From assembly GCF_014705605.1 (NCBI RefSeq), contig NZ_JACXIZ010000011.1, positions 186,001 through 250,000 of the forward strand: a stretch of 64,000 nt of DNA. The letters run 5' to 3'. The DNA comes from Paenibacillus sabuli. GTDB lineage: Bacteria; Bacillota; Bacilli; Paenibacillales; Paenibacillaceae. Made by a program: the position numbers and the translations under genes. Within the stretch, counting starts at the first letter, position 1; the number at the start of each line of letters is the position of its first letter. The notes beneath the pieces were generated by a model, which searched no databases, was not told the origin of the DNA, and saw nothing but the letters and a program-made list of their open reading frames with translations. This document shows, in pieces, positions 30,676 through 38,500 of this stretch.

Positions 30676-30748
30676 TTGTTTCTCCTCCACACTCCGAATA
30701 ATTTGAATCGAGCCGGGCCGATTCCGGACGTTATGACAGGCTACTCGC

Positions 30749-31186
30749 TCACCCTTGGCCGATGATGGCCGCCTTGCGCACGCCGGGCTCCATTCGCAGC
30801 TGCTCGATCAGCGCGGCGATCGGCTGCGTCATAGGCGACGTGTCGACGGACAGCACGACATTGGCCTGTCCCTGCAGCGGAATGCTCTGATTGATCGTCA
30901 GCACATTCGCCTCCAGCCCGGCGACCAGTCCCAGTACTTTGGACAGCACGCCGGAGCGATGCTCCAGATCCATCGATACCGTAATGAGGCGTTCGCGGTC
31001 AAGCTGATTGACCGCGAAAATGCCGTCCTTATACTTGTAGAAGGCGCTGCGGCTCAGACCTGCGCGTTCGGTCGCCTCGTGCACGGTGGCCGCTTCGCCG
31101 CGCTGCAGCATATCCTTCACCAGCAGCGTCTTTACAATCGCCTCGGGCAGGATGTCCTCGCGGACGACAAAATAACGATCCGTCAT
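30749..31186 (-). CDS. pheB: ACT-domain protein PheB (YszB-type)
   Basis: A 145-residue protein with an N-terminal helix-turn-helix-like part (GEAATVHEATERAGLSRSAF) and a C-terminal ACT domain (ITVSMDLEHRSGVLSKVLGL). B. subtilis has the same gene directly before pheA. It is called PheB, but catalytic activity is doubtful, and an amino-acid-sensing regulatory role is more likely. The ATG at 31186 is preceded by AGGAGG. It is first of the operon, so it may sense Phe, Thr or branched-chain levels. Confidence 0.9.
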   Translation of the reverse strand: MTDRYFVVREDILPEAIVKTLLVKDMLQRGEAATVHEATERAGLSRSAFYKYKDGIFAVNQLDRERLITVSMDLEHRSGVLSKVLGLVAGLEANVLTINQSIPLQGQANVVLSVDTSPMTQPIAALIEQLRMEPGVRKAAIIGQG

Positions 31187-31229
31187 CTGACGTCCTCCTG
31201 TGATAGACAAATGTTTTTATATAGTGGAC

Positions 31230-31258
31230 ATTATAACGAAAAACCGACGCCACGGCAA
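31230..31258 (-). promoter_or_regulatory. Sigma-A promoter of the pheB operon
   Basis: On the minus strand TTGCCG, a 17-bp spacer and a perfect TATAAT precede pheB by about 45 bases. The predicted leader of about 35 bases is too short for a T-box or attenuator. Confidence 0.8.
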
Positions 31259-31507
31259 TAGGTTAAGCCGAATTGGGCGACGGAATTTCGACAACATTCT
31301 CCGACTGGCCGCCTATCGTGTCGCTTGCCCGATTGTGGTACGATAGAAGGGATCGCGTTAGCGGATAACTGACACACTTGGGAGCTGGACATCATCGACC
31401 CGCACTTCAAATCGGCGCCCCAGCGGGCCCGCTCGCGCCTGCAAGCGCCCTCGCGCAGACCCGGACAGGCGCAGCCAAAACGAAAGTCAAAAGCCGGCAC
31501 GCTGCTC

Positions 31508-32059
31508 GTGCTTCTCGCATTGCTGGGGGCGCTGGCTTATTATACCCATCTAGAATCTCCCGCCTGGGAGCGTCACGTGCCGCTCATCGAGCCTGCCGAG
31601 CCCCGGATTGCCGCTGGGCTTCATCCCGAGCTCGCCGACAAGCGCGACACGCTTGTACGTCTGGCGGATCAGGCCGGCATTGACGTGCTGATTACCGACG
31701 CCTTCCGCAGTCACGAGGAGCAGGAAGCCATCTACGCGCAGGGGCGCACGTCTCCGGGCAATATCGTCACCCGTGCGCGGGGGGGCGAGTCCTACCACAA
31801 TTACGGTCTCGCCATCGACTTCGCGCTGCGCACGTCATCGGGCGAAGTGCTGTGGGACCTCGAATACGACGGCAACGGCAACGGCGCCTCCGATTGGATG
31901 GAGGTCGTGGAGATGGCCAAGACGCTCGGCTTCGCCTGGGGCGGCGACTGGGAGCGATTCCCGGACTATCCCCATTTGCAGATGGATTTCGGTTATACGC
32001 TGGATCAGCTGCAGCGCGGATTTTTGCCGCCCGGGCATGTAACGGTTATACAAGAATGA
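31508..32059 (+). CDS. CwlK-like M15 peptidoglycan peptidase
   Basis: A zinc peptidase of the M15 family (VanY/CwlK type), which cuts peptidoglycan peptides. The motifs seen are TDAFRSHEEQEAIYAQG, GGESYHNYGLAIDF and AWGGDWERFPDYPHLQMDF. They supply the His, Asp and His zinc ligands, and the last is typical of CwlK L-Ala-D-Glu endopeptidases. A hydrophobic anchor stands at the start of the listed frame. The GTG at 31508 is the first conventional start, but the frame stays open upstream to 31373 and would add a basic cytoplasmic tail. GGGAG at 31380-31384 points to an ATC at 31391. The real N-terminus is therefore uncertain. Confidence 0.85.
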   Translation: MLLALLGALAYYTHLESPAWERHVPLIEPAEPRIAAGLHPELADKRDTLVRLADQAGIDVLITDAFRSHEEQEAIYAQGRTSPGNIVTRARGGESYHNYGLAIDFALRTSSGEVLWDLEYDGNGNGASDWMEVVEMAKTLGFAWGGDWERFPDYPHLQMDFGYTLDQLQRGFLPPGHVTVIQE

Positions 32060-32069
32060 AAAACACGAT

Positions 32070-32105
32070 GACCCGCCTCAGCTTAAGCCGTAGCGGGTCT
32101 TTTTC
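32070..32105 (+). terminator. Terminator of the CwlK-like gene
   Basis: GACCCGC pairs with GCGGGTC around a loop containing GCTTAAGC, followed by five T. It lies just past the stop codon and may also end the minus-strand XRE transcript, whose stop is a few bases away. Confidence 0.82.
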
Positions 32106-32106
32106 T

Positions 32107-32322
32107 TTACCTCGTTTTTAAATCGATAATTTCTCTTATATCCTTGATATCGAGCGCTTCTGCGATGCGCTCGATATGTGCAAAGTTTATACTCTCCCGT
32201 TTGCCGTTCGCCAGTTCACTTAATGCAGCATGCCGCACATCGGACAATCTCGAAAGTTCGCGCAGCGACAGATTATACTTTTGGGTCAGTGCTTTTATGT
32301 TTATTACAACCTTTTTCGTCAT
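32107..32322 (-). CDS. XRE-family (Cro/CI-type) transcriptional regulator
   Basis: A 71-residue single-domain DNA-binding protein. The helix-turn-helix is clear: LSLRELSRLSDVRHAALSEL, then NGKRESINFAHIERIAEAL. It begins at an ATG with AGGTGA six bases upstream. The gene is visibly more AT-rich than its neighbours and diverges from the small DUF6809-like gene across a region with two matching palindromes, so it probably represses that promoter and its own. Small HTH repressors of this type are common in mobile elements; nothing else of a phage is present. Confidence 0.85.
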   Translation of the reverse strand: MTKKVVINIKALTQKYNLSLRELSRLSDVRHAALSELANGKRESINFAHIERIAEALDIKDIREIIDLKTR

Positions 32323-32347
32323 TTCAAGTCACCTGAATTCAAGGAGA

Positions 32348-32406
32348 TTGACTATACGCATTAACGTACCATATAATTAACTTTAACTTGGTACGCTTAT
32401 GCGTAT
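32348..32406 (+). promoter_or_regulatory. Promoter with two matching operators, XRE/DUF6809 divergent region
   Basis: TTGACT (32348-32353), an 18-bp spacer and TATAAT (32372-32377) make a near-ideal sigma-A promoter for the plus-strand gene. TACGCATTAACGTA (32355-32368) fills the spacer, and TACGCTTATGCGTA (32392-32405) covers the start region. Both are palindromes of the form TACGC-N4-GCGTA (one mismatch in the first). The 18-bp arms containing them are inverted copies of each other with 16 of 18 matches. Confidence 0.82.
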
Positions 32407-32430
32407 GCTCGATCGTTCTCAGGAGGGTAA

Positions 32431-32733
32431 ATGAGTATTCTAAAAGAACTGTACGACGGAAGACTTAAACCTGACGAAAAAATTATTCCTACCGATCCTA
32501 AATATCGAGAAATCAGCAATGACATCTCGAGGATCCTTAATCAATGGAAAACAACAAACGATGCAAAAGTAGTGGAAGATCTTCAAAAATTAATGGACTT
32601 GTATGCCCAAGTGCACGAAATGGAATTAAACACTGCTTTTTCTTATGGATTTCGCATGGGAGCAGGTTTAATGGTTGAAGTTTTAATGGGGGAAGAACGG
32701 CTTGCGACCGACATATCAAAATTTGAAGTTTAA
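32431..32733 (+). CDS. Small DUF6809-like protein of unknown function
   Basis: A 100-residue, mostly helical acidic protein. The pattern LYDGRLKPDEKIIPTDPKYR at the start and AFSYGFRMGAGLMVEVL near the end resemble, from memory, a Paenibacillus family filed as DUF6809. No enzyme motif is visible. The ATG at 32431 has AGGAGGG a few bases upstream, and a strong sigma-A promoter covered by two palindromic operators precedes it. Codon use is AT-rich, unlike the flanking genes. A regulated partner, antitoxin-like or adaptor role is possible, but the sequence does not decide. Confidence 0.75.
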   Translation: MSILKELYDGRLKPDEKIIPTDPKYREISNDISRILNQWKTTNDAKVVEDLQKLMDLYAQVHEMELNTAFSYGFRMGAGLMVEVLMGEERLATDISKFEV

Positions 32734-32770
32734 ATAACATAATTCTTCGAGCCTTTACGGGCACGACGAT

Positions 32771-32812
32771 TTCAAAAAAACCCTTGCCGCTTAAGGGCAA
32801 AGGCTTTTTATC
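32771..32812. terminator. Bidirectional terminator between the DUF6809-like gene and obgE
   Basis: An imperfect hairpin around CCCTTGCCGCTTAAGGG is flanked by A and T runs on opposite sides. The two genes converge on it. Confidence 0.7.
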
Positions 32813-32827
32813 AGCGCTATGCGCCGC

Positions 32828-34153
32828 CTATTCGAATATATAGTCGCTGCCTTCGAAAAATTCGAAGCCGTAATCGCCGATCCGGACGAGATCGCCATCC
32901 TTGGCGCCGGCTTTGCGCAAGGCCGCGTCTACCCCCATTTTGCGCATGATGCGGGCAAATCGCATCACCTCGTCGTACGAGTTCAAGTTGTTGCGATCGA
33001 TGAATGTTTCGATGCTCTCGCTCTCCACGACGTAAATGCCGTCGTCGAAGCGCACCTTGAAATCATTCTCCTGCTTGCCCGAAAAGGTATAAACTTTGCG
33101 TTCCTGCGCCGTCTTGACCTCCTCTACGCCGGCCGTCTCCGGCAAGGCGTCCAGCAGATCGGCCGCGCGGAACATCAGCTCGCGCACGCCCTGCTTGGTA
33201 AGCGAGGAGATCGGCAGGACCGCTTCGATCTTCGGTCCGCCCTCATGGGCGGCCAGTTGGGCGCGGAAGCGCTCCAGATGCGCCTCGGCGCCCGGCATGT
33301 CCATCTTGTTGGCGGCGACGAGCTGAGGGCGATCGAACAGCTGCGCATTGTACCTGTGCAGCTCGTCGTTGATTTTCAGCCAATCCTCGAACGGATCACG
33401 CTCCTCCGTGGCGGCCATGTCGACGACATGGACGACGACGCGGGTGCGCTCGACGTGCCGCAAAAATTCATGGCCAAGTCCCACGCCCTCATGCGCGCCC
33501 TCAATCAGACCGGGCAGATCGGCCGCAACGAACGTGCGTCCCTCGCCGACATCCACGACGCCGAGATTCGGCGTAATCGTGGTGAAGTGGTAGGCGCCCA
33601 CCTTCGGCTTCGCCGCGGAGACGACCGACAGCAGCGTCGACTTGCCGACGCTTGGAAAACCGACAAGCCCCACATCGGCCATCACCTTCAGCTCCAGCAC
33701 GATCCAGCGTTCTTCGCCGCGCTCTCCGTTTTCCGAGATATGCGGCGCGGGATTGTTTGGCGTCGCGAATCGAATGTTGCCGCGCCCCCCGCGCCCCCCG
33801 CGGGCGACGACGATCTCCTGCCCGTGCCGGGTCAGATCGGCTATCGTTTCTCCGGTATCGTCGTCGACCAGCATCGTGCCCGGCGGAATACGCACGACCA
33901 TTGCTTCGGCGCCGGCGCCGTGCATCCCCTTGGGCTTTCCCTTTTCGCCGCGCGGAGCCTTGAAATGCTTCTGGTAGCGAAAATCCATCAGCGTCCGCAA
34001 GCCTTCGTCCACCCGAAAAATAACGTCCGCGCCCTTGCCGCCGTCGCCGCCTGCCGGCCCGCCTTCCGGAACGTAAAGCTCGCGCCGAAACGAGATAATG
34101 CCGTCGCCGCCGTCGCCGCCCTTGACGAATATTTTTGCCTTGTCTACAAACAT
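32828..34153 (-). CDS. obgE: GTPase Obg
   Basis: An essential ribosome-associated GTPase linked to stress response and sporulation initiation; 441 residues. It has the Gly-rich Obg fold ([14 protein letters not shown] and [14 protein letters not shown]), the G domain with G1 GFPSVGKST and NKMD, and a C-terminal OCT domain from about residue 350. The ATG at 34153 has GGAGGAAAAG upstream. It follows spo0B, the same pair as in Bacillus. Confidence 0.97.
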   Translation of the reverse strand: MFVDKAKIFVKGGDGGDGIISFRRELYVPEGGPAGGDGGKGADVIFRVDEGLRTLMDFRYQKHFKAPRGEKGKPKGMHGAGAEAMVVRIPPGTMLVDDDTGETIADLTRHGQEIVVARGGRGGRGNIRFATPNNPAPHISENGERGEERWIVLELKVMADVGLVGFPSVGKSTLLSVVSAAKPKVGAYHFTTITPNLGVVDVGEGRTFVAADLPGLIEGAHEGVGLGHEFLRHVERTRVVVHVVDMAATEERDPFEDWLKINDELHRYNAQLFDRPQLVAANKMDMPGAEAHLERFRAQLAAHEGGPKIEAVLPISSLTKQGVRELMFRAADLLDALPETAGVEEVKTAQERKVYTFSGKQENDFKVRFDDGIYVVESESIETFIDRNNLNSYDEVMRFARIMRKMGVDAALRKAGAKDGDLVRIGDYGFEFFEGSDYIFE

Positions 34154-34168
34154 GCTTTTCCTCCGTTC

Positions 34169-34927
34169 CTACTGCCAGTCCGCCTGCAGCCGGACACGCG
34201 TCATTGCCGGATCCAGCTCCAGCAGACGCAACGGCGCGCGCTCGAGCTTGTCCTGAACATGCCGGTGCAACTGCTGAGCCGCCAAGAGCTCACCCGCGAA
34301 CTGCAGCGATACAAACAATATCTTCTCCTGTCGCTGCATCGCCAGGGTCAGACAGGCAGGCTCGCCGTACCCGGGCTTGACCCCCGTGCGGTAAGCCTGA
34401 ATGAGCGCAATCAGCGATGCGCTGACCGCCGCCGCGTCAAGCGGCAGCTCTGTCAGATCAATGTCCTCTTCAATCTCCACCTCGAGCCGCAAGCTTTGGG
34501 TCAAGGTGCGAAACGACTGCAAAAAAAGGACAAGCGAAGGCTCGCCCAGCCGTCCGATCTTGCTGTCTACCGCCATGCGCTGTCTAATATTGTCCACGTA
34601 TTGCATCATTCTATCCGGCTTGTTCATACGGATGTACCCGTAGAGCACCTGCAGGTCGTTCATCCAATCGTGACGATGGTGATTCAAGGTGCGAATCGAC
34701 GTTTGCTGCAAGGCTTGCAGGGCACGCTCGAGCATCTGTGCTTGCTGACGCCGTTCCAGCACGAAGACAATCGCGGCCGCAGCCGCCATCCACAGTGCAA
34801 ATACGACCGCAGACCAGTTTGAATTGTGTAGTATGAGCATTGTCGCTGCCGGAAGCAACACGGAAGCTGCCGCCGCAATTTGCATCTTACGCATCCGAAC
34901 CATCCAAATTCTCCATTTCTTTAGCAT
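34169..34927 (-). CDS. spo0B: Sporulation phosphotransferase Spo0B
   Basis: Relays phosphate from Spo0F to Spo0A in the sporulation phosphorelay. The active His is expected at residue 86 in HRHDWMNDLQVLYGYIR, the Spo0B form of the histidine-kinase box. A weak kinase-like domain follows. Unlike the B. subtilis protein, this 252-residue version begins with about 60 residues forming two membrane segments, a form I associate with Paenibacillaceae. The ATG at 34927 has AAAGG six bases upstream. The gene lies directly before obgE. Confidence 0.88.
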   Translation of the reverse strand: MLKKWRIWMVRMRKMQIAAAASVLLPAATMLILHNSNWSAVVFALWMAAAAAIVFVLERRQQAQMLERALQALQQTSIRTLNHHRHDWMNDLQVLYGYIRMNKPDRMMQYVDNIRQRMAVDSKIGRLGEPSLVLFLQSFRTLTQSLRLEVEIEEDIDLTELPLDAAAVSASLIALIQAYRTGVKPGYGEPACLTLAMQRQEKILFVSLQFAGELLAAQQLHRHVQDKLERAPLRLLELDPAMTRVRLQADWQ

Positions 34928-35054
34928 TCCCAACCTTTAACAGTATAGCACGGATAGCTTGAGCCGGTCATCATTTCGCGGCCATTCGGACCAATTCCGC
35001 AAGCCCCCTCACCCTTGGGGATTGCCGCCTCGATCGACGAAGCCGCCATTTCGT

Positions 35055-35086
35055 TGAAAAAACCCCATCCTGAAGGGGATGGGGTT
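35055..35086 (-). terminator. Terminator of the rplU-prp-rpmA operon
   Basis: On the minus strand a perfect 10-bp stem AACCCCATCC/GGATGGGGTT with a six-base loop is followed by a T run, about 15 bases after the rpmA stop. Confidence 0.93.
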
Positions 35087-35100
35087 GGAATGGCTTGATT

Positions 35101-35412
35101 TTACAGCTCAGCGGCAGCCGCCGCCGGAGCCGCATCGACCGGATAGACGCTGACTTTTTTGCGATCGCGTCCCCAACGCTCGAATTTGACGATGCCTTCG
35201 ACCTTGGCGAACAGCGTATCGTCCTTGCCAATGCCTACGTTATTGCCCGGATGAATTTTCGTGCCGCGTTGACGCACGAGGATGCTTCCTGCCGATACGG
35301 TTTGGCCGTCTGCACGCTTCGCGCCCAGACGCTTGGAGCGGCTGTCGCGTCCGTTTTTCGTCGAGCCGACACCTTTCTTGGATGCGAATAGCTGAAGATC
35401 CAATTTCAACAT
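35101..35412 (-). CDS. rpmA: 50S ribosomal protein L27 with cleavable N-terminus
   Basis: A 103-residue ribosomal protein at the peptidyl-transferase region. It begins [20 protein letters not shown]. In Firmicutes the leader up to LQxF is removed by the Prp protease to expose the functional ASKKG end, and that cleavage site (after Phe9) is intact. The prp gene lies immediately upstream. The Ala-rich C-terminal tail is slightly long. The frame upstream of the ATG at 35412 is shadow sequence from prp. Confidence 0.97.
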   Translation of the reverse strand: MLKLDLQLFASKKGVGSTKNGRDSRSKRLGAKRADGQTVSAGSILVRQRGTKIHPGNNVGIGKDDTLFAKVEGIVKFERWGRDRKKVSVYPVDAAPAAAAAEL

Positions 35413-35429
35413 GGTATTTCCCTCCCTTT

Positions 35430-35765
35430 TCAACCCGTATGCTGCCGGATGACGACATGCTCGGCATAGCTGCCAGCGATCGTCTCCAGCATGACAATCA
35501 TCGATTCGAGCAGCAATTGCACCCGTTCGTCGACCACGGCATCCCCTGTAGCGGGGATGTCCGAACTGAGCCAGCCGCCCTTCATGGCCGCCGGAAGCTC
35601 CAGTCCGGCGAGCGACTCGATCGCATTCACCGTCCCGACCGACACGGCCGAGACGCCAGCGCACACGATGTCCTCCCCGACAGGGGCGAACCGCGCATGG
35701 CCTTCGATTGCGAACGAATCGACCCTTCCGCTCTCGCCGCTTCGCCTGATCGTCACCCTAATCAT
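35430..35765 (-). CDS. prp: Ribosomal-processing cysteine protease Prp
   Basis: Cleaves the N-terminal extension of ribosomal protein L27; 111 residues. The catalytic dyad is visible as His23 in EGHARFAP and Cys35 in [17 protein letters not shown]. It sits between rplU and its substrate gene rpmA, the standard Firmicutes arrangement. Confidence 0.95.
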   Translation of the reverse strand: MIRVTIRRSGESGRVDSFAIEGHARFAPVGEDIVCAGVSAVSVGTVNAIESLAGLELPAAMKGGWLSSDIPATGDAVVDERVQLLLESMIVMLETIAGSYAEHVVIRQHTG

Positions 35766-35776
35766 ATCGTGTGCCG

Positions 35777-36088
35777 TTACGCCTGGATTTTGCCAATCGT
35801 GACTTTCGTGTACGGTTGGCGATGTCCTTGCTTGCGGCGATAATTTTTTTTCGGCTTGTACTTGTATACGATGATCTTCTGGCCGCGGCCATGCTTCTCG
35901 ATCGTTGCCGCCACGCTTGCGCCTGCAACGAACGGCGCGCCGGAATTCAGGCCATCGCCACTGGATACGGCCAGAACGCGATCAAACGTTACCGCGTCGC
36001 CCTCGGCGCCCTCCAGCTTCTCGATAAAAAGAACGTCGCCTTCTTGAACTTTGTATTGCTTGCCACCTGTTTCGATAATTGCGTACAT
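35777..36088 (-). CDS. rplU: 50S ribosomal protein L21
   Basis: A 103-residue large-subunit protein. It begins [20 protein letters not shown] and ends with the rRNA-binding [18 protein letters not shown] segment. It is first of the rplU-prp-rpmA operon, whose leader probably mediates autoregulation. Confidence 0.97.
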   Translation of the reverse strand: MYAIIETGGKQYKVQEGDVLFIEKLEGAEGDAVTFDRVLAVSSGDGLNSGAPFVAGASVAATIEKHGRGQKIIVYKYKPKKNYRRKQGHRQPYTKVTIGKIQA

Positions 36089-36229
36089 TGTGCTGCACCT
36101 CCTCATGTCTCAGACTCGCCTGATTCGGGTGGCGTAACGCCATGATAGCCGACACGCGCTTGCAGGAACCCGGTCTGTGCGGTTGTAGCATGTAACAGCA
36201 CAAAGCGATACTGCTGCACATACCAGAAT
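36089..36229 (-). promoter_or_regulatory. Probable ribosomal protein L21 leader
   Basis: A transcribed leader of about 140 bases between the rplU promoter and its ribosome site (GAGGAGGTG). Firmicutes rplU operons usually start with a structured L21 leader thought to bind the protein. The length and position fit. I did not verify the conserved secondary structure. Confidence 0.5.
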
Positions 36230-36258
36230 ACTATATCATAATCCCCGAAATGATTCAA
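36230..36258 (-). promoter_or_regulatory. Sigma-A promoter of rplU-prp-rpmA
   Basis: On the minus strand TTGAAT, a 17-bp spacer and TATAGT. The -35 hexamer lies across the last codons of rng, so the ribosomal operon starts right at the end of the upstream gene. Confidence 0.78.
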
Positions 36259-37559
36259 GAAATAAATGAAGACGCCCCCGGAGCATCCCCGCTCTTGTCC
36301 AGCGCGGCCCGATGCGCAGCCGACTCGGCGACGCGGCCCGTCCCGTCACAAGCGGGACAGCAATCGGGCAGTTGCGTCATGCCGCTCGCGCGCACCTTCT
36401 TGCGAGTTAGCTCCAACAAGCCCAGTCTTGTCCAGCCGACGACGTGACACTTGGCGCGATCGGTACGGGTCCGCTCCTCCAGCTCCAGTCTGACCCGTTC
36501 GCGATGCGCCTCCTGGGTCATATCGATAAAATCGACGATGACGATGCCGCCGATGTCGCGCAGCCGCAGCAGCCGCGCAATGACGACAGCGGCTTCAAGA
36601 TTGGTGCGGTACACCGTATCCTCCAGGTCGTGTCCGCCGATGAAGCGCCCGGTGTTGACATCAATGACGGTCAACGCTTCGGTCTGTTCCAGTACGAGCA
36701 GCCCTCCGCTTGGCAGACGGACCCGCTTGGCAAAAGCCGTCTCCAACTGGGCATGGATGCCGAAGCGCTCGAATAGCGAATGTCCGTCGGCGGCGGCATG
36801 CAGCCTGACGCTCGCCTCCAAGCCGGGCGCCAGCTCCCTCACCATGCGCACCGCCTCCTCGAAGCGGCCCGGCTCATCCGTCCACAGCTCGTCCGAGCGC
36901 ATCGTCAGCATGTCGCGAATCATGCGCTGCGGCAACCCGGCCTCGCAATGAATCTCGCATGGCGCCGTCCCCTCGCGGGCCGACTCGCGAATACGCGCCC
37001 AGAGCTCGCGCAGCGCGGCGACATCGCGTTCCAGCGCTCGATGCTCCGCCGCCGCGGCGGCTGTGCGCAGGATGAATCCTTCTTCACCCTGACAGAGCTG
37101 CTCGCCGAGCGCACGCAGGCGCGCGCGCGCCTCCTCCGGTTCGATTTTTTTGGATATGCCGATGTAGCCGGCGTGCGGCATGTAGACAAGGTAGCGTCCC
37201 GGCAGCGAAAAATGCGTCGTCACGCGCGCGCCCTTGCTGCCAAGCGGCTCCTTCATGACCTGTACGAGCAATGGCTCGCCAGATCTGAGCAGCGTTGCAA
37301 TGGACGGCTTCTTCCCCTGCCGCCGCTCCGGATTGGCAGGCAACACGTCGTCAACATGCAAAAATGCATTTTTGCCTTCGCCGATATCGACAAAGGCTGC
37401 CTGCATGCCCGGCAGCACATTGACCACCCGGCCCAAATAAATATTGCCGACCCACTGCCTGCCCGCTCCGCGCTCCACATAAAATTCAATGAGTTCGCCG
37501 CCGTCCAGCACAGCGGCCTGGGTCATATGCTCTTGATGGTGCAACAAAATCTGTCTCAT
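36255..37559 (-). CDS. rng: Ribonuclease E/G family protein (Rng)
   Basis: An endoribonuclease for rRNA maturation and mRNA decay; 434 residues. The N-terminal S1 domain includes QWVGNIYLGRVVNVLPGMQA. The catalytic core has EALTVIDVNTGRFIG with the metal-binding Asp and later IVIVDFIDM. The zinc-link CCPACDGTGR near the end is the CxxC element. B. subtilis lacks this enzyme and uses RNase Y and J, while Paenibacillaceae and Clostridia keep it next to rplU. It is preceded by the spoIVF genes. Confidence 0.94.
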   Translation of the reverse strand: MRQILLHHQEHMTQAAVLDGGELIEFYVERGAGRQWVGNIYLGRVVNVLPGMQAAFVDIGEGKNAFLHVDDVLPANPERRQGKKPSIATLLRSGEPLLVQVMKEPLGSKGARVTTHFSLPGRYLVYMPHAGYIGISKKIEPEEARARLRALGEQLCQGEEGFILRTAAAAAEHRALERDVAALRELWARIRESAREGTAPCEIHCEAGLPQRMIRDMLTMRSDELWTDEPGRFEEAVRMVRELAPGLEASVRLHAAADGHSLFERFGIHAQLETAFAKRVRLPSGGLLVLEQTEALTVIDVNTGRFIGGHDLEDTVYRTNLEAAVVIARLLRLRDIGGIVIVDFIDMTQEAHRERVRLELEERTRTDRAKCHVVGWTRLGLLELTRKKVRASGMTQLPDCCPACDGTGRVAESAAHRAALDKSGDAPGASSFIS

Positions 37560-37621
37560 CCGCGCCTCACCTGCCCCGATCGGCCTCCCTGCAAGCTGCA
37601 GAGGGCCGTGCTGCTCTCATT

Positions 37622-38500
37622 TTACCGCAAAAGCTCGTCGACTGCACTGCCCGGCTTGCCGGATTGCAAATACTTGTCGATCAACTGCTCTTCCGGCAGA
37701 ATCGCACGCACCGCGCCCCGGCCTTCGGTAATCAAGACAAGGTGGTAGCGTTCACGCTTGAAGCGGCGCAGCGCCCCTTGGATCGAATAGCGGGCCGGGA
37801 CAATCAGCGGCTCCGCCGGCCCCCCCCGCCGCACGTGACGCTCCGCAAGTCGAGCGCGCCCCATCAGGAAGCGCAGGAACAAAAATGGGATGTTGCGATA
37901 ATATGTCCAGTTGGCCGAGAGCAGGAACAGACCGATCAGCAGCAAATTCGCGCGCGGTCCGGTGCCGGCTGCAAGCGGCGCGAGCGCATAGCCCAGCAGC
38001 AACGCGCTGACGGCGAGGCTGACTCGCCCGCCCCACACGAGCGTCGCATGGTACGGCAGGCGGAGGCTGAACAGCGCCTGGAGCAATCGGCCGCCGTCCA
38101 GCGGAAGCGCGGGCAGCAGATTGAACAGACCCAGCATGACGTTGACTTGGACGAGGTAGGCCGCCCATTGCTGCGAGCATAATCCGCTCCAGCCGAGCAG
38201 CAAGGCCGCGCCGCCCATCCAGACATGCTGGAGCGGTCCGGCCAGCGCTACCATGATCTCCTCATGGGCCGGCAGACGACCGGCTTCGTCACTCTCGGCG
38301 ACGCCTCCGAACGGCAGCAGCTTGACCTCTCGAATCGTCCAGCCAAAGCCGCGCGCGGCCAGGACGTGACCGAGCTCGTGAATCAGGACGATCGTGAACA
38401 GCGTCATCAGCTCGGCGATATAGCCGGTCGCCACCGCCGCCAGCATCATCAGGACGAATAGCGGATGCACCGACCAACGGATGCCGAATGCCCTAATCAA
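37622..38500 (-). CDS. spoIVFB: Intramembrane metalloprotease SpoIVFB
   Basis: Site-2-type protease that activates pro-sigma-K in the outer forespore membrane; 292 residues. The zinc motif HELGH is at residues 41-45. The third ligand is the Asp in NLLPALPLDGG (127-137). About six membrane segments are followed by a C-terminal CBS-like domain, as in the Bacillus enzyme. The start is a TTG at 38500, overlapping the spoIVFA stop by eight bases. The family fit of the N-terminus (RWSVHPLFVLMML) supports it despite a weak ribosome site. Confidence 0.93.
   Translation of the reverse strand: MIRAFGIRWSVHPLFVLMMLAAVATGYIAELMTLFTIVLIHELGHVLAARGFGWTIREVKLLPFGGVAESDEAGRLPAHEEIMVALAGPLQHVWMGGAALLLGWSGLCSQQWAAYLVQVNVMLGLFNLLPALPLDGGRLLQALFSLRLPYHATLVWGGRVSLAVSALLLGYALAPLAAGTGPRANLLLIGLFLLSANWTYYRNIPFLFLRFLMGRARLAERHVRRGGPAEPLIVPARYSIQGALRRFKRERYHLVLITEGRGAVRAILPEEQLIDKYLQSGKPGSAVDELLR

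Noticed and set aside
32107-32733. Toxin-antitoxin reading of the XRE/DUF6809 pair
   Set aside because: The genes are divergent rather than in one operon, and neither protein shows a toxin motif. A repressor-target switch fits the operators better, though a toxic effect is not excluded.
32819-34822. A 667-codon plus-strand frame opposite obgE and spo0B
   Set aside because: Antisense shadow of ObgE and Spo0B, with Arg/His-rich composition typical of mirror frames.
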